Origin: Magnolia sinica
Lineage: Eukaryota > Streptophyta > Magnoliopsida > Magnoliales > Magnoliaceae
NCBI RefSeq assembly: GCF_029962835.1
Contig: NC_080574.1
Coordinates: 27,006,001 to 27,070,000, forward strand
Length of the DNA stretch: 64,000 nt
Direction: 5' to 3'
Of this stretch, positions 46,714 through 57,147 are shown in pieces (the stretch's first letter is position 1; every line of letters begins with the position of its first letter). A model generated the notes under the pieces. That model was not told where the DNA came from, did no database searches, and saw only the letters and a list, made by a program, of their open reading frames with translations. The translations under genes were made by a program, and so were the position numbers.

Positions 46714-47696
46714 TTCTCAAGCGCCAGTGATTTTAAGCATTTAATATCCATGAGATAATGAATTAAAGAAATGTAGTAGGTTGAGAACATCTCCCATTTA
46801 AAAAATCTAATTGATCCAGGTTAAGCCTATCCATCAATATGGATCTCATATGATGGAAATATATGGATCTCACACGAGGATCAAAAACATAAACCTAAAT
46901 AATTGACAACATGCATACATTATTCATCTCATCATTAAAAACAGTTAATCATCATAATTTACAAAATCATTAAACCAATGTGCTTCCCTGATAACTTGGG
47001 TTAAAGGGAACTAGAAAAACATAACTAAATTACAAAATAGAAAAGTAATAAGAAAGTAAGAAAATAAATTAATAAAGATCTAAAAAGAACTTGTAAAGAT
47101 TTTAAAATCCTATAAAAAATCTTAGATCTTGCCCTTAAATACTCTGAATGATGATTGTGAATGTCATGGGAAACCCTATTTATAAGTGAGGAACTCCCTC
47201 CTTCGAACTGACTTGAAAAATCTGAAAACCGCCTCAAATTTTCTCACTCCGCGTAAGCTCCACGTAAACCCTTCGATGACATCAAACTACTTTCGATGTC
47301 ATCTAAGATTGGCTTCGATGTCATCGAAGACTGCATCCAATTTGTCGAACAACTAAATTTGATTTTCCTGTAATTCTTTGATGTCATCGAAACTAGTTCG
47401 ATGTCATCTAAGCTCAAATCCTATGAATTTCTGCACTAATTTCTACACTTCTTTCATTTTTCACTTAGTTTTCTTGACTCTTGAGATCTTGAAATCTTCA
47501 ATATTGGTTTCCAGAGGTCAATTATTTGCCTTGGTGATTCTTGAGCATCAAATCCAAGCTTTTAACATTCTTTTCAATCTAAGCTCTTAAACTCACCTTG
47601 CAACACAAACATGTATAAAAGATATTATTAACCATTATCATGTTCATAAAACCAATATATAAATGGGGAAAAATATGCAATATTTGAGTCTCAACA
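46309..47696 (-). repeat. 3' LTR of the Athila-type element
   Basis: On the minus strand it runs from TGTTGAGACTCAAATATTGC to CTTGGAGGCAAGCA. The boundary at 47696 is set by the adjacent tract that reads GTTGGGGGTG on the minus strand, a typical polypurine tract. A minus-strand TATA-like TATAAATAG lies at 47176-47184. It contains an (AT)n microsatellite at about 46660-46711. The left end is inferred by alignment with the solo LTR at 43632-45024. Confidence 0.8.
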
Positions 47697-47708
47697 CACC
47701 CCCAACTA
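47697..47708 (-). promoter_or_regulatory. Polypurine tract of the Athila-type element
   Basis: The minus strand reads AGTTGGGGGTG directly before the 3' LTR start TGTTGAGACTC. This is where the plus-strand DNA primer of an LTR retrotransposon is expected. Confidence 0.75.
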
Positions 47709-49135
47709 GCATTTTGCTAGTCCTAAGCAAAATAATCAAAGAAAAAGAATAAAAACTAATTCTATAAAAATTAAAATGAAAATAAAAATTCTAACTATAC
47801 CACTTTCGCAGGTAATCTCGATTGCATTTAGCATATGCAACAAACCTTTAAACCCCTAAGTTTTCCCTAGTGGACGAGTTATAGTCTTGTGAGGGTTTCC
47901 AGAAATGTTACCCACAAACATTGAAAACATAGAAAATAGTTCAAAATTCAGAAATTTACACAATTATGCCTCCATTCATCATATGATTTTCGAAACAAAG
48001 CAACACTTCTCCTAAGTCTGAAGTTAGTTAGAATCTCAATTTCCTAATCCATTACATCATTCAGTTCAGATACCTAATCAAAATTTAAAATAGTTATGAC
48101 CCCATATACTTAGGTGCTCAGTAATACTAGTCTAACTTTTAGAAATATGCATGTTCCCTATCTTAATTCATTTCAATCATCCCAAGAATATGAAATCTTT
48201 AGTTATCTCATTTCCTTCATGCCTTTCTTCTTTTATCATCAATCCTCATTATTATAAACCACCCTTAGATGAAGATTCCCACTGGATTTGCTTCATAACC
48301 TAAGGTATCATAATTGTAACCGTAACAATAATGGATACTTAGGTATCCTTACTCCGGATTACTGACACGATTATTATGGTCATTAAAATTATTATTATTA
48401 TTTTTCATATTCTCTCTTTAATTTAAGCATATATCAATAGTAATAGTTCATTCAACCTTGTTTAAATTAAAATTTGTTATTCTAGTTCACATATCATATT
48501 CCTCACTTAGTTAATTAGGGTGTATTGTGAATTTTATACATCAAATTACAACTAACTCTAAACTAGTGATAAGATAATCGAACTTAAGTTTATAATTTCA
48601 GTTTATTAGAATTCTGATTACTATCAACCTAGAATAAGTATTAACTTTGCCTTTGGAATTCGCATAATATCATGTTCACATTCTTGTATAAAAAATTAAA
48701 AATTATGAAAAAATTTCCCATAAACCAAAAAAAGTTTAAAAAAATGCTTATTTTTTTAGAAAAAATAAAAATAGACTCCCTTACATGGATGACTATCCAC
48801 CACCCCAACCTAAAATCTACAATGTCCCCAATGTAATGATACATGTCATGCGGAAAATATGAGAACAATAAAAATCAAAGAAATGATGGATAGTACCTGT
48901 CATAAAGAACTAACCTGCTAGGTGGCACTAAAAAATTGAATATTATACAAATCTTACACAAATGCTCCGTCAAATTAGGAGCATCGATCCGAATATTCTG
49001 GCTCATAAAGAGGGATGAACTCCTCTCCAAAATGAAAGTTTTTCATATAATGCTTTAATCTTTGACCATTAATCTTGTACACATTACCATTACGTGGATT
49101 CTCAATTTCAACAGCCCCATAAGTATAAACATTCT
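47709..49135 (-). other. 3' noncoding region of the Athila-type element
   Basis: This AT-rich stretch lies between the integrase and the polypurine tract. Athila elements can carry an extra (env-like) frame here, but no frame longer than about 75 codons is present, so none is supported in this copy. Confidence 0.55.
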
Positions 49136-49924
49136 TCAAATGAATGAGCATGTCCATCTTGATTTTAATTTTTTCAGAAAGAACTGGAGACGAGAATTGT
49201 ACAATAGGACCTTTTGTTGAGATTCAAAATTCTTCCTTCGGATGTTTTTGTCATGGAAAGCTTTGGTCCTTTCTTTGTAGATTTTAGAATTTCCATAGGA
49301 GTCTCTCCTCAGCTCCTCGAATTCATTTAATTCTAATTTCCTTTGTCCACATGCTTGGTTTATATCAAAATTTAACTTCTTTATTGCCCAGTATGCTCTA
49401 TGTTTCAATTCCACTGGCAAATAGCAAGCCTTCGTATACACCAATCTGTATTGAGACATTCCAATCGAGGTTTTATAAGCAGTCCTATAAGCCCATAAAG
49501 CGTCGAATAGTTCGAGGGACCAATCCTTCTTATTTGGCTTTATAGGTTTCTCCAAAATGTGTTTGATTTCCCGATTAGAAATCTCAGCTTGCCCACTCGT
49601 TTGTGGGCTGTATGGTGTGCTTACTTTATGCTTGATGTCACATTTCTTCATCAAAGCCTCAAATGTCCTATTGCAAAAGTGAGACCCGCCATCACTAATG
49701 ATGGCCTTTGGAATTTCAAATATAGAAAAAATATTTTCCTTGATGAATCGTACGACCACTTTTTTGCCATTGGTCCTACTTAGAACTACCTCAATCCACT
49801 TGGAAACATAGTTCATACTAACAAATATATAAAGAAATCTAAAAGAAGATGGAAATCGGCCCACAAAATCAATATCCCAACAATTAAAATTTTTCAATGG
49901 TAAAATATGGAATAAAGGCATCAT
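49136..49924 (-). pseudogene. Athila-type integrase core
   Basis: This 262-codon frame covers the catalytic core: [11 protein letters not shown] (first Asp), [12 protein letters not shown] (second Asp) and [16 protein letters not shown] (Glu), then [20 protein letters not shown]. Its zinc-binding N-terminus is in the neighbouring frame (50005 onward) after a break. It is the strand-transfer enzyme for insertion. The D-D-E residues are visible, but the frame is separated from the rest of pol and ends out of register. Confidence 0.85.
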
Positions 49925-50004
49925 GTTGTGCCGAGACGCTCTTCCTAATCTTTGACATCTATCATAAGCAATACAAAAAACATGTGTGTTTTTAACATGG
50001 TGGG

Positions 50005-50832
50005 TCAGTAAAACCTATATTGCAGTAGTTTTCTTAGCAAAAAAAAATGATCACTACATGCTTTCATGTGGTAAAAGAAAATAACACTCTGAACTTCATC
50101 CTCTAAGACACAACGTTTAAAAATCTTATCAATACCATATTTATATAAATACGGGTCATCCCAGAAGAAGTTCCTAATGTTGGTTTTAAAACGCTTCCTA
50201 TCTTTTGACTTCCAATGATATGACATTTTTCTCGTCATAAGATAGTTCACTATATCCATATACCAAGGCAATTTAGAGATCGAAAATAATTGTTTATCAG
50301 GGAATGTGTCATGGATATGTATCTCCTCAGTGGAATCATCTAACACCAATCTAAAAAGGTGATCAACCACTATGTTTTCTACTCCTTTCTTATCTTTTAT
50401 CTCTAAGTCAAATTCTCGGAGTAAGGGGATCCATCTCAAAAGTCTTTGCTTGGTATCCTGCTTAGATAACAAATATTTCAAAGCTGAGTGATCCATGAAA
50501 ATGACCACTTTGGATCCCAGCAAGTAGGACCTAAACTTATCCAAAGTAAAAACTACTGCAAGTAACTCCTTTTCAGTTTTTGAGTAGTTCATTTGGGCCG
50601 AGTTTAGAGTTCTACTCACATAGTAAATAACGTAGGATCGTTTATCGTTCCTTTGGCCCAAAACAACCCCTATGGCATAATCACTTGCATCGTACATTAG
50701 TTCAAAATGAAGTATCCAATCTGCTAGACGCATGATAGGTATAGTGGTAAGGAATGATTTAATTTTATTAAAGGTACCTGCACACTTATCTGTCCACTTA
50801 CATGGGACATCCTTTTGAAGAAGATTAGTCAA
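50005..50832 (-). pseudogene. Athila-type RT C-terminus, RNase H and integrase zinc region
   Basis: The frame starts in the RT connection (VPCKWTDKCAGTFNKIKSFL). It continues through RNase H with the acidic residues in LMYDASDYAIG, YSKTEKELLAVVF and VVIFMDHSALKYLL, then KDKKGVENIVVDHLFRL, and reaches the integrase zinc-binding region (YHMKACSDH). Upstream sequence of the same RT lies on the far side of the Retand element (60372 onward). Confidence 0.85.
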
Positions 50833-50942
50833 TGGTCTAGTAATGGCACTAAAGTCCTTAATGAATCTTCTATAGAAGTTGGTGTACCCTAGAAGTGATG
50901 TAATATATCTAACAGTTTGGGGAATAAGTAGATTAGCAATAA
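50771..50942. repeat. 172-bp direct repeat, left copy (Athila RT sequence at the left edge of Retand)
   Basis: This segment, from AAGGTACCTGCACACTTATC to GATTAGCAATAA, is repeated without a visible mismatch at 60200-60371. The left copy ends exactly where the Retand 5' LTR begins (TGTTGGGGAC). Confidence 0.93.
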
Positions 50943-51477
50943 TGTTGGGGACAAAAGATACGAGTTCGGAGACTCGGACTTAATGCATCGGGTCGCCAAA
51001 GGATGTGTCGGATCCGAGGCATGGTTCACTAAACCGAGACAGTTAAGTCGGTTTGGACGACACATCGGCAATCCGGGCATGCATCGGGCCGATCTTCTTA
51101 TCGGATCGGCCAGAGCAAGATAAAGCCTCATCCCGAATATCTTGGGATAAGATCCCGACCCGAAGCTCACGGGATCGGATGAAGACTGGAGATGGGCACG
51201 ATCCTGTCTCGTGATACCAGGAGAGGATCCCGCACACGAATCAGGAAAAGAATCCTCGTGCGATTAAATGCTCCAGCCTATAAAAGAGGAACCTCCGTCG
51301 TCTTGTGAGGTAGGGCAGAAACTCTTTCTCAAAACCCCTCAATACATTTAGACCCGAAATCCAGGCCGACTTTGGCATCGGAGGGTCCCCTGCTCAAGTC
51401 GGGGTCTCCTTTGTCCTCTTTCCGTGCGGGTATACGAAGGTCTAAGAAGAGGGACGAACCAGATTTTCGCATCAACA
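50943..51477 (+). repeat. 5' LTR of the Tat/Retand element
   Basis: 535 bp with TGTT...AACA termini (TGTTGGGGACAAAAGATACG to TTTTCGCATCAACA). A TATA box TATAAAAG lies at 51279-51286, giving a predicted start near 51310. It is followed by GTTTGGCCTGTGGGAACC, a shortened form of the GGCGCCGTCTGTGGGAAC primer-binding region seen in the TR-GAG element. Confidence 0.9.
51279..51286 (+). promoter_or_regulatory. TATA box in the Retand 5' LTR
   Basis: TATAAAAG within CCAGCCTATAAAAGAGGAAC, about 200 bp before the LTR end, in the same orientation as gag-pol. The truncated 3' LTR lacks this part. Confidence 0.75.
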
Positions 51478-51532
51478 GTTTGGCCTGTGGGAACCGTACA
51501 AAAAGCCATCTCATATTTCTATATTGAATTCC

Positions 51533-52849
51533 ATGGTGATGACTAGAAGGACGGTCCCGGAAGAAGATTTGAATGAGATTGCGATTACAGGGCCGGCGCG
51601 CGGTCCCCGCAGACCAGAACCCACCTAACAACCGCCAACGAGGAGCGACCGGAACAAGCAACAATCGGGGTCGCAACGATTGGCGGTTGGACCAGGAGGT
51701 TCAAGAAATCGATGCGATATGAATATGATAAAGCGAATCTTTGGAAGCGAATGTATCGAGCAAATGCGACCACTCCGCATCCTCGAGGGGAGACAGCGCA
51801 CGTCTGCGGCGGTTGATCCTCAACCTTCCGCGCCGCAGTCTTTCCGGCCGAGCCAACCCCAAGGCGAATCAGAACCATCTCCAGCGCAGTCGGCCAACGC
51901 TTCCCTGCCCCCGACCGATCTTCGACACGAGATAGAGCGAAGAAGGCGCAACCGCCCTTCCATGGAAGGCACGGCAGAGAGCAGTGAACCTTGGAAAGCC
52001 GATATTCAAAATTTTAAAAGAGAAGTGCGGGAAGAAATGGTGAAAGAGATGGCGGACATGAAGCATGGCCGGAATATGTATTCGACCAGATCCGAAGCAA
52101 AGGCGTCCCCCTTTGTGGACTCGGTAATGAAGGCTCGGTTGCCCGAGAGGTTTCGATTACCTCAAATCACTCCTTTCACCGGCAAGACCGACCCGACGGA
52201 GCATATCGAATGCTTCAGAACCTATATGGAGCTCCACGATGCCTCGGATGCGGTAATGTGTCGGGCCTTTTCTCTTACATTGACCGATGTAGCTCGACTG
52301 TGGTTCAAACAGTTGAAACCAAAGTCCATCAGCTCATTCGTTGAGCTGAGCGACGCCTTCCTCACCAACTTCATCGGCGGAAAAAAGAAACTGAAGCCCC
52401 CTGCACATCTGAACAACATAGTTCAAAAGCAGGGAGAGCTATTGAAGGATTATATCAAGCGTTTCAATTTCGAATCCCTTCAGGTTCGAAAGCATTCAGA
52501 AGAAACGGCTCTCAATGCACTCATGCAAGGAGTTAGAGATAAGCCATTCTTGGCATCTCTAGACAAAACTCCGCCCGACACTTTGGCAGAATTTATGGCA
52601 CGGTCGGATAAGTATGCAAACGCCGAAGAAACGCGAATTCTGCGTGAAACTAAAACTTTGGTCAAAGAGTCGGCCAAAAAGGAGGCCGACTCGGCCGGAG
52701 GAAGGAAACGCAAGGATGATCAAGCGCATGATGAGCGAAGGTCGGGCAACGGCCGGATCGAAGATTTTCCACATATACCCCCTGAACAAGACTCAGGAAC
52801 AGGTATTGATGGAAATCAAAAGCGAAGGCTTTGTCAACTGGCCCAGTAA
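51533..52849 (+). pseudogene. Tat/Retand gag
   Basis: The capsid-like protein packages element RNA. The likely start is ATG 51533 (MVMTRRTVPEED). That frame meets a stop at 51626-51628 and then stays open from 51680 to 52849. The retrotransposon gag domain is clear: LPERFRLPQITPFTGKTDPT, MELHDASDAVMCRAF, WFKQLKPKSISSF, FIGGKKKLKPPAHL and LLKDYIKRFN. Near 52760 the register shifts: the natural continuation (FHIYPLNKTQEQVLMEIK and the zinc-knuckle-like CHYHRDHGHNTSDC) is in the next frame. So gag is broken by one nonsense codon and one frameshift. Confidence 0.88.
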
Positions 52850-54362
52850 GCTCAGGAGTAATCCTAATCGGCGGGACAAGGATAAATACTGCCATTATCA
52901 CCGTGATCACGGGCATAACACAAGTGATTGCCGTCACCTAAAGGAAGAGATCGAACGACTCATAAAGGACGGCCGACTCAAAGAACATGTGGTTAAAGCT
53001 GGGGTAGCTGAGGGACGTCCGGTCGAGAGTCAGCCTATGGAAGAAATCCGGACAATTATCGGCAGTCCGCGAGGTGGGGGCGACTCAAACAATGCTCGAA
53101 GGAATCATGCGAGAAAACTTAGTCAGCCTAAGTCCAAGCTTATGATTATAGATCGGCCACCAAAGGAGAAGAAAAGGGAAAGATATTGCATTTCGTTCAC
53201 AGAGGAAGATGCCCGAGGTATCTATCACCCCCACGATGACGCATTGATTGTCACCCTGACTATCGCTAACCGAAAAGTGTTCCGGATACTCGTCGATACG
53301 GGGTCATCTGCAGACGTGTTGTTTACTCGGGCGTTCGACAAAATGGGGATCGAACCATCCATGCTACGCCCAGTTCGGACCCCGTTAATCGGTTTTTCTG
53401 GAGGACAAGTACTGCCCGAAGGGATTGTCTCGTTACCACTCACTGCTGGTAGTGCCCCACATCAGACGACGATGATGGTTGAATTCTTGGTCGTCGATCA
53501 ACCCTCGGTATACAACGCAATACTCGGCCGACCTTCATTGAGTCTCCTCCAGGCCGTGGTATCCACATACCATCTTTCACTGAAATTCCCGACTGAGTCG
53601 GGAGTAGGAATTGTCAAAGGAGACCAGCAAGATGCGAGGCGTTGTTACATGATAGCTGTAAAGGGAACCGCCGACAAAAGTCCGATCAACATATCAACGA
53701 TCGAATCATTGGACCCTCGGGGCGAGAGTCATGAACGAGGGCAGCCGGTCGAAGATCTTATCTCAATCCCCTTGGTCGAAACAGATGGATCCAAGACGGT
53801 ACGAATTGGCTCGTCTTTACAGTCCCCCTTGAAAGAAAAGCTGATAGCCCTGCTCCATAGGTACGCCGACGTATTTGCCTGGTGTCATGAAGATATGCTC
53901 GGGATCGACCCCTCTGTGGTGACTCACCGACTCAACATCGATCCGTCATATCGACCGATCCAACAGAAGCGACGACCGCTTGGCCTCGAACGATACGCCA
54001 TCATTGAAGAAGAAGTCAACAAACTCCTCCAGACTAATTTCATAGAAGAAATACACTATCCAGAATGGGTCGCGAATGTCGTGCTTGTAAAGAAATCCAA
54101 CGGGAAGTGGCGAGTCTGTATTGACTATACTGACTTAAATAAAGCCTGCCCGAAGGATAGCTTTCCGCTTCCGAGGATAGACCAGCTAGTGGATAGTACC
54201 GGACATGAGCTCATTAGTTTCATGTATGCATATTCAGGTTATAATCTAATTGTAATGCTTCAAACTGATAATTCTAAAACTTCCTTTGTCACCGACAATG
54301 GCCTTTATTGTTACCGAGTGATGCCATTCGGTCTGAAGACGGCGCAACTTATCAAAGATTAG
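52614..54362 (+). pseudogene. Tat/Retand gag C-terminus, protease and RT N-terminal half
   Basis: The frame carries the gag zinc-knuckle-like CHYHRDHGHNTSDC, the aspartic protease site ILVDTGSSADVLF, and the RT fingers/palm (YPEWVANVVLVKKSNGKWRV, CIDYTDLNKACPKDSFPLPR). The first catalytic aspartate of the RT, expected in SFMDAYSGYN, is replaced by tyrosine (FMYAYSGYN, about 54222-54248). After MPFGLK a small deletion shifts the frame and causes the stop at 54360-54362. It cannot make an active polymerase. Confidence 0.88.
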
Positions 54363-55165
54363 TTAACAAAATCTTTGCTCGGCTTATAGGCCGAACCATG
54401 GAAGTATACATTGACGACATGCTCGTCAAAAGTATACACGTGGCAGATCATGTGAATGATTTGGAAGAAATGTTTCTCATCCTACGGAAGTTTCGGATGA
54501 AGCTGAATCCGAGTAAATGTGCTTTTGGGGTAGGCTCTGGAAAGTTCCTCTGTTTCTTGGTTAGTCAGCGAGGAATAGAGGCAAACCCTGAGAAGATAAA
54601 GGCTTTGATTGATATGGAATCCCCTAAAACCATTAAGGACATCCAAAGGTTGACTGGACGAGTCGCAGCACTTAATCGGTTCCTGTCCAGAGCCACGGAT
54701 AAATGTCTCCCTTTCTTCAAACAGTTGAAAGGAAGACAAACAATGGGTTGGACGGAAGAATGTGAAGCGGCATTCCAACAATTAAAATCATATCTCAGTT
54801 CTCCACCTCTCTTATCAAAACCCGAATCAGGGGAGTCCCTGCTCCTTTACCTAGCAGTATCCGAGGTAGCCGCTTTGATAAGAGAATCCGAAGGAAAGCA
54901 ACTGCCGGTCTATTACGTCAGCAAAGCGTTATTGCCAGCAGAAATGAGATACCCAAGCTTGGAAAAAGTGGCATTGGCTTTAATAACTTCCTCTCGCCGA
55001 CTCAGGCCGTATTTCCATGCCCATTCCATCATCGTAATGACCGACCTTCCGCTTCGCCAGGTATTGCAGAAAAGCTTCCGGTCGACTCACGAAGTGGGCT
55101 ATCGAACGAGTGAGTTTGACATTCAATACGACGAAGGTAGCAATCAAAGGGCAAGCCGTAGCTGA
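54308..55165 (+). pseudogene. Tat/Retand RT C-terminal half and first RNase H
   Basis: From about 54345 the frame continues the RT: ATYQRLVNKIFARLIGRTME, then the intact active-site box YIDDMLVKS, KLNPSKCAFGV, and the thumb/connection KTIKDIQRLTGRVAALNRFL. A degenerate RNase H follows (LLLYLAVSEVAALIRESE, VYYVSKALLPAEMRYPSLEK). Near 55135 another shift breaks the frame in SEFDIQY. Confidence 0.88.
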
Positions 55166-56990
55166 TTTTATTGCGAAGGAACACCACCAACCGAACTCTC
55201 GGTCAACGATATGCCAAAAGATGTTGCAGTTCCAACAACAACCGCTCCCGACCCTACCCTGCCCTATTCCCTGGAAACTGTTTGTCGACGGTTCTTCCAA
55301 CTCGAAGGCAAGTGGGGATGGGGTTGTGCTGAAAACCCCCGATCATACCTATATACAGTATGCCTTACGACTTGGATTCCAAGCGTCGAACAATACAGCA
55401 GAATATGAAGCATTGTTACTCGGCCTCCGACTCGCCGCTAGCATGGGAGTCACGCACCTAAGTGTTTTCAGCGATTCTCAGTTGGTTGTTAATCAAGTTA
55501 CCGGTGTATACCAAACACGGAAAGACCAATTGAGAGCATACATGGAGAAAGCGAAAGAACTTATCAATGGATTTCAACTCTGTCGTGTCACTCGGATCCC
55601 TCGTACAGAAAACGGCAAAGCCGATTTATTAGCAAAGCTCGCCTCCGCCAATGAAGATGATATACCCAGGTCCGTCCCTGTCGAATACGTCGATAAGCCA
55701 AGTATAAATGAACCAATTAGCGAGGCCGTCAATACAATCGACTCGGAACCATCCTGGATCGATCCAATCCGCCAATACCTTGACAAGGGAAAGTTGCCTG
55801 AAAATCGTGTCGAAGCTCGACGAGTTAAGATCCGAGCCTCCCATTACACCATACTCAACGGAACCCTATATAAGAAAGGTTACTACGCTCCGTTACCGCG
55901 ATGCCTCAAACCCAGTGAGGCGAACTAAGTATTACGTGAAATCCATGAAGGAATCTGCGGAAACCACTCTGGAGGGCGATCTCTCGCCCACAAGGTCCTA
56001 CGACAGGGATATTACTGGCCCACTATCCAACACGACGCTCGCAAGCTCGTCCAAAAATGCGACAAATGTCAACGGTTCGCGGCAATTCCGAGGCAAGCCC
56101 CCGAGGCACTGACGCCGATGACTGGTCCCTGGCCCTTCGCACAGTGAGGTGTCAACATCATAGGTCCACTCCCTATGGGAAAAGGTCAGACCAAGTTTGT
56201 TGTGGTAACAGTGGATTATTTCACGAAGTGGGCCGAGGCAGAGCCATTAGCTAAAATAACCGAGCAGAAGATCACCGAGTTTGTATGGAAAAACATTATC
56301 TGCCGATTCGGAGTACCCCGTACCATTATTACAGACAATGGAAGGCAATTTGATAATAGGAGCTTTCGCGAGATGTGCAACAACCTCGGAATCAGAAACG
56401 TCTATTCTTCACCTCATCATCCTCAAACTAACGGACAAGTTGAGGCGGTTAACAAGATTATCAAGCAACATCTTCGGACCAAGCTTGACCGGGCCAAAGG
56501 AGCATGGGCCGAAGAGCTCCCGAAAATTCTTTGGGCTTACCGAACTACAGCTCGAACCGCCACAGGAGAAACTCCCTTTTCACTCGCGTATGGCTCGGAA
56601 GCCGTCACTCCCGTTGAAATCGGATTACCTTCGGCTCGAATCACTTCGTTCAATGCGGAAGAAAATGAAGAACTCCTTACACTCGGGCTCGACCTTCTGG
56701 ACGAACAAAGGGAAGTGGCGCGGCTGCGCACGGAGGCACGACAACGACAAGTGGCTCGGTTCTACAATACCCGAGTTAAGGTCAGGAGGTTTCGAATGGG
56801 AGATATGGTTCTCCGAAAAGTATTTTCCAATACCAAGGAATTTGGATCGGGTACGTTGGGACCCAATTGGGAAGGACCCTATATCGTCTCGGGCACCATC
56901 CGACCAGGAACGTATCGGCTAGAAGATCTAAACGGACAATCATTGCCTCATCCTTGGAACGCTGAGCACCTCAAGATTTACTATCCTTAG
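55110..56990 (+). pseudogene. Tat/Retand second RNase H and integrase
   Basis: One register carries the second RNase H (WKLFVDGSSNSKASGDGVVL, NNTAEYEALLLGLRLA, VFSDSQLVVNQV, NGKADLLAKLAS) and then integrase. Two nonsense codons interrupt it: TAA at 55926-55928 just before the integrase zinc finger (HEGICGNHSGGRSLAHK, CDKCQRF) and TGA at 56145-56147 before the core. Core acidic residues are present in VDYFTKWAEAEP, IITDNGRQFDN and GQVEAVNKIIKQHL. The C-terminus has the GPNWEGPYIV motif. The second, archaeal-type RNase H is a lineage mark of Tat elements. Confidence 0.9.
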
Positions 56991-57147
56991 CTCGGTACTC
57001 AATGTTTAAAGACTCTGAACTAAGAAAGATTAAAGCCAAGTCAAATGAATAAAACTAAGCGTTTTCTTTCATTCATCAACCACATGCGAGTACAACATGT
57101 GAATACATCGATTTAAAAAAAAAAAAAAAAAACACAAGGGGCCCTGG

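Noticed and set aside
51869..52937. Minus-strand frames opposite Retand gag and protease
   Set aside because: Shadow frames of a GC-richer coding region; only the + frames carry gag and protease motifs.
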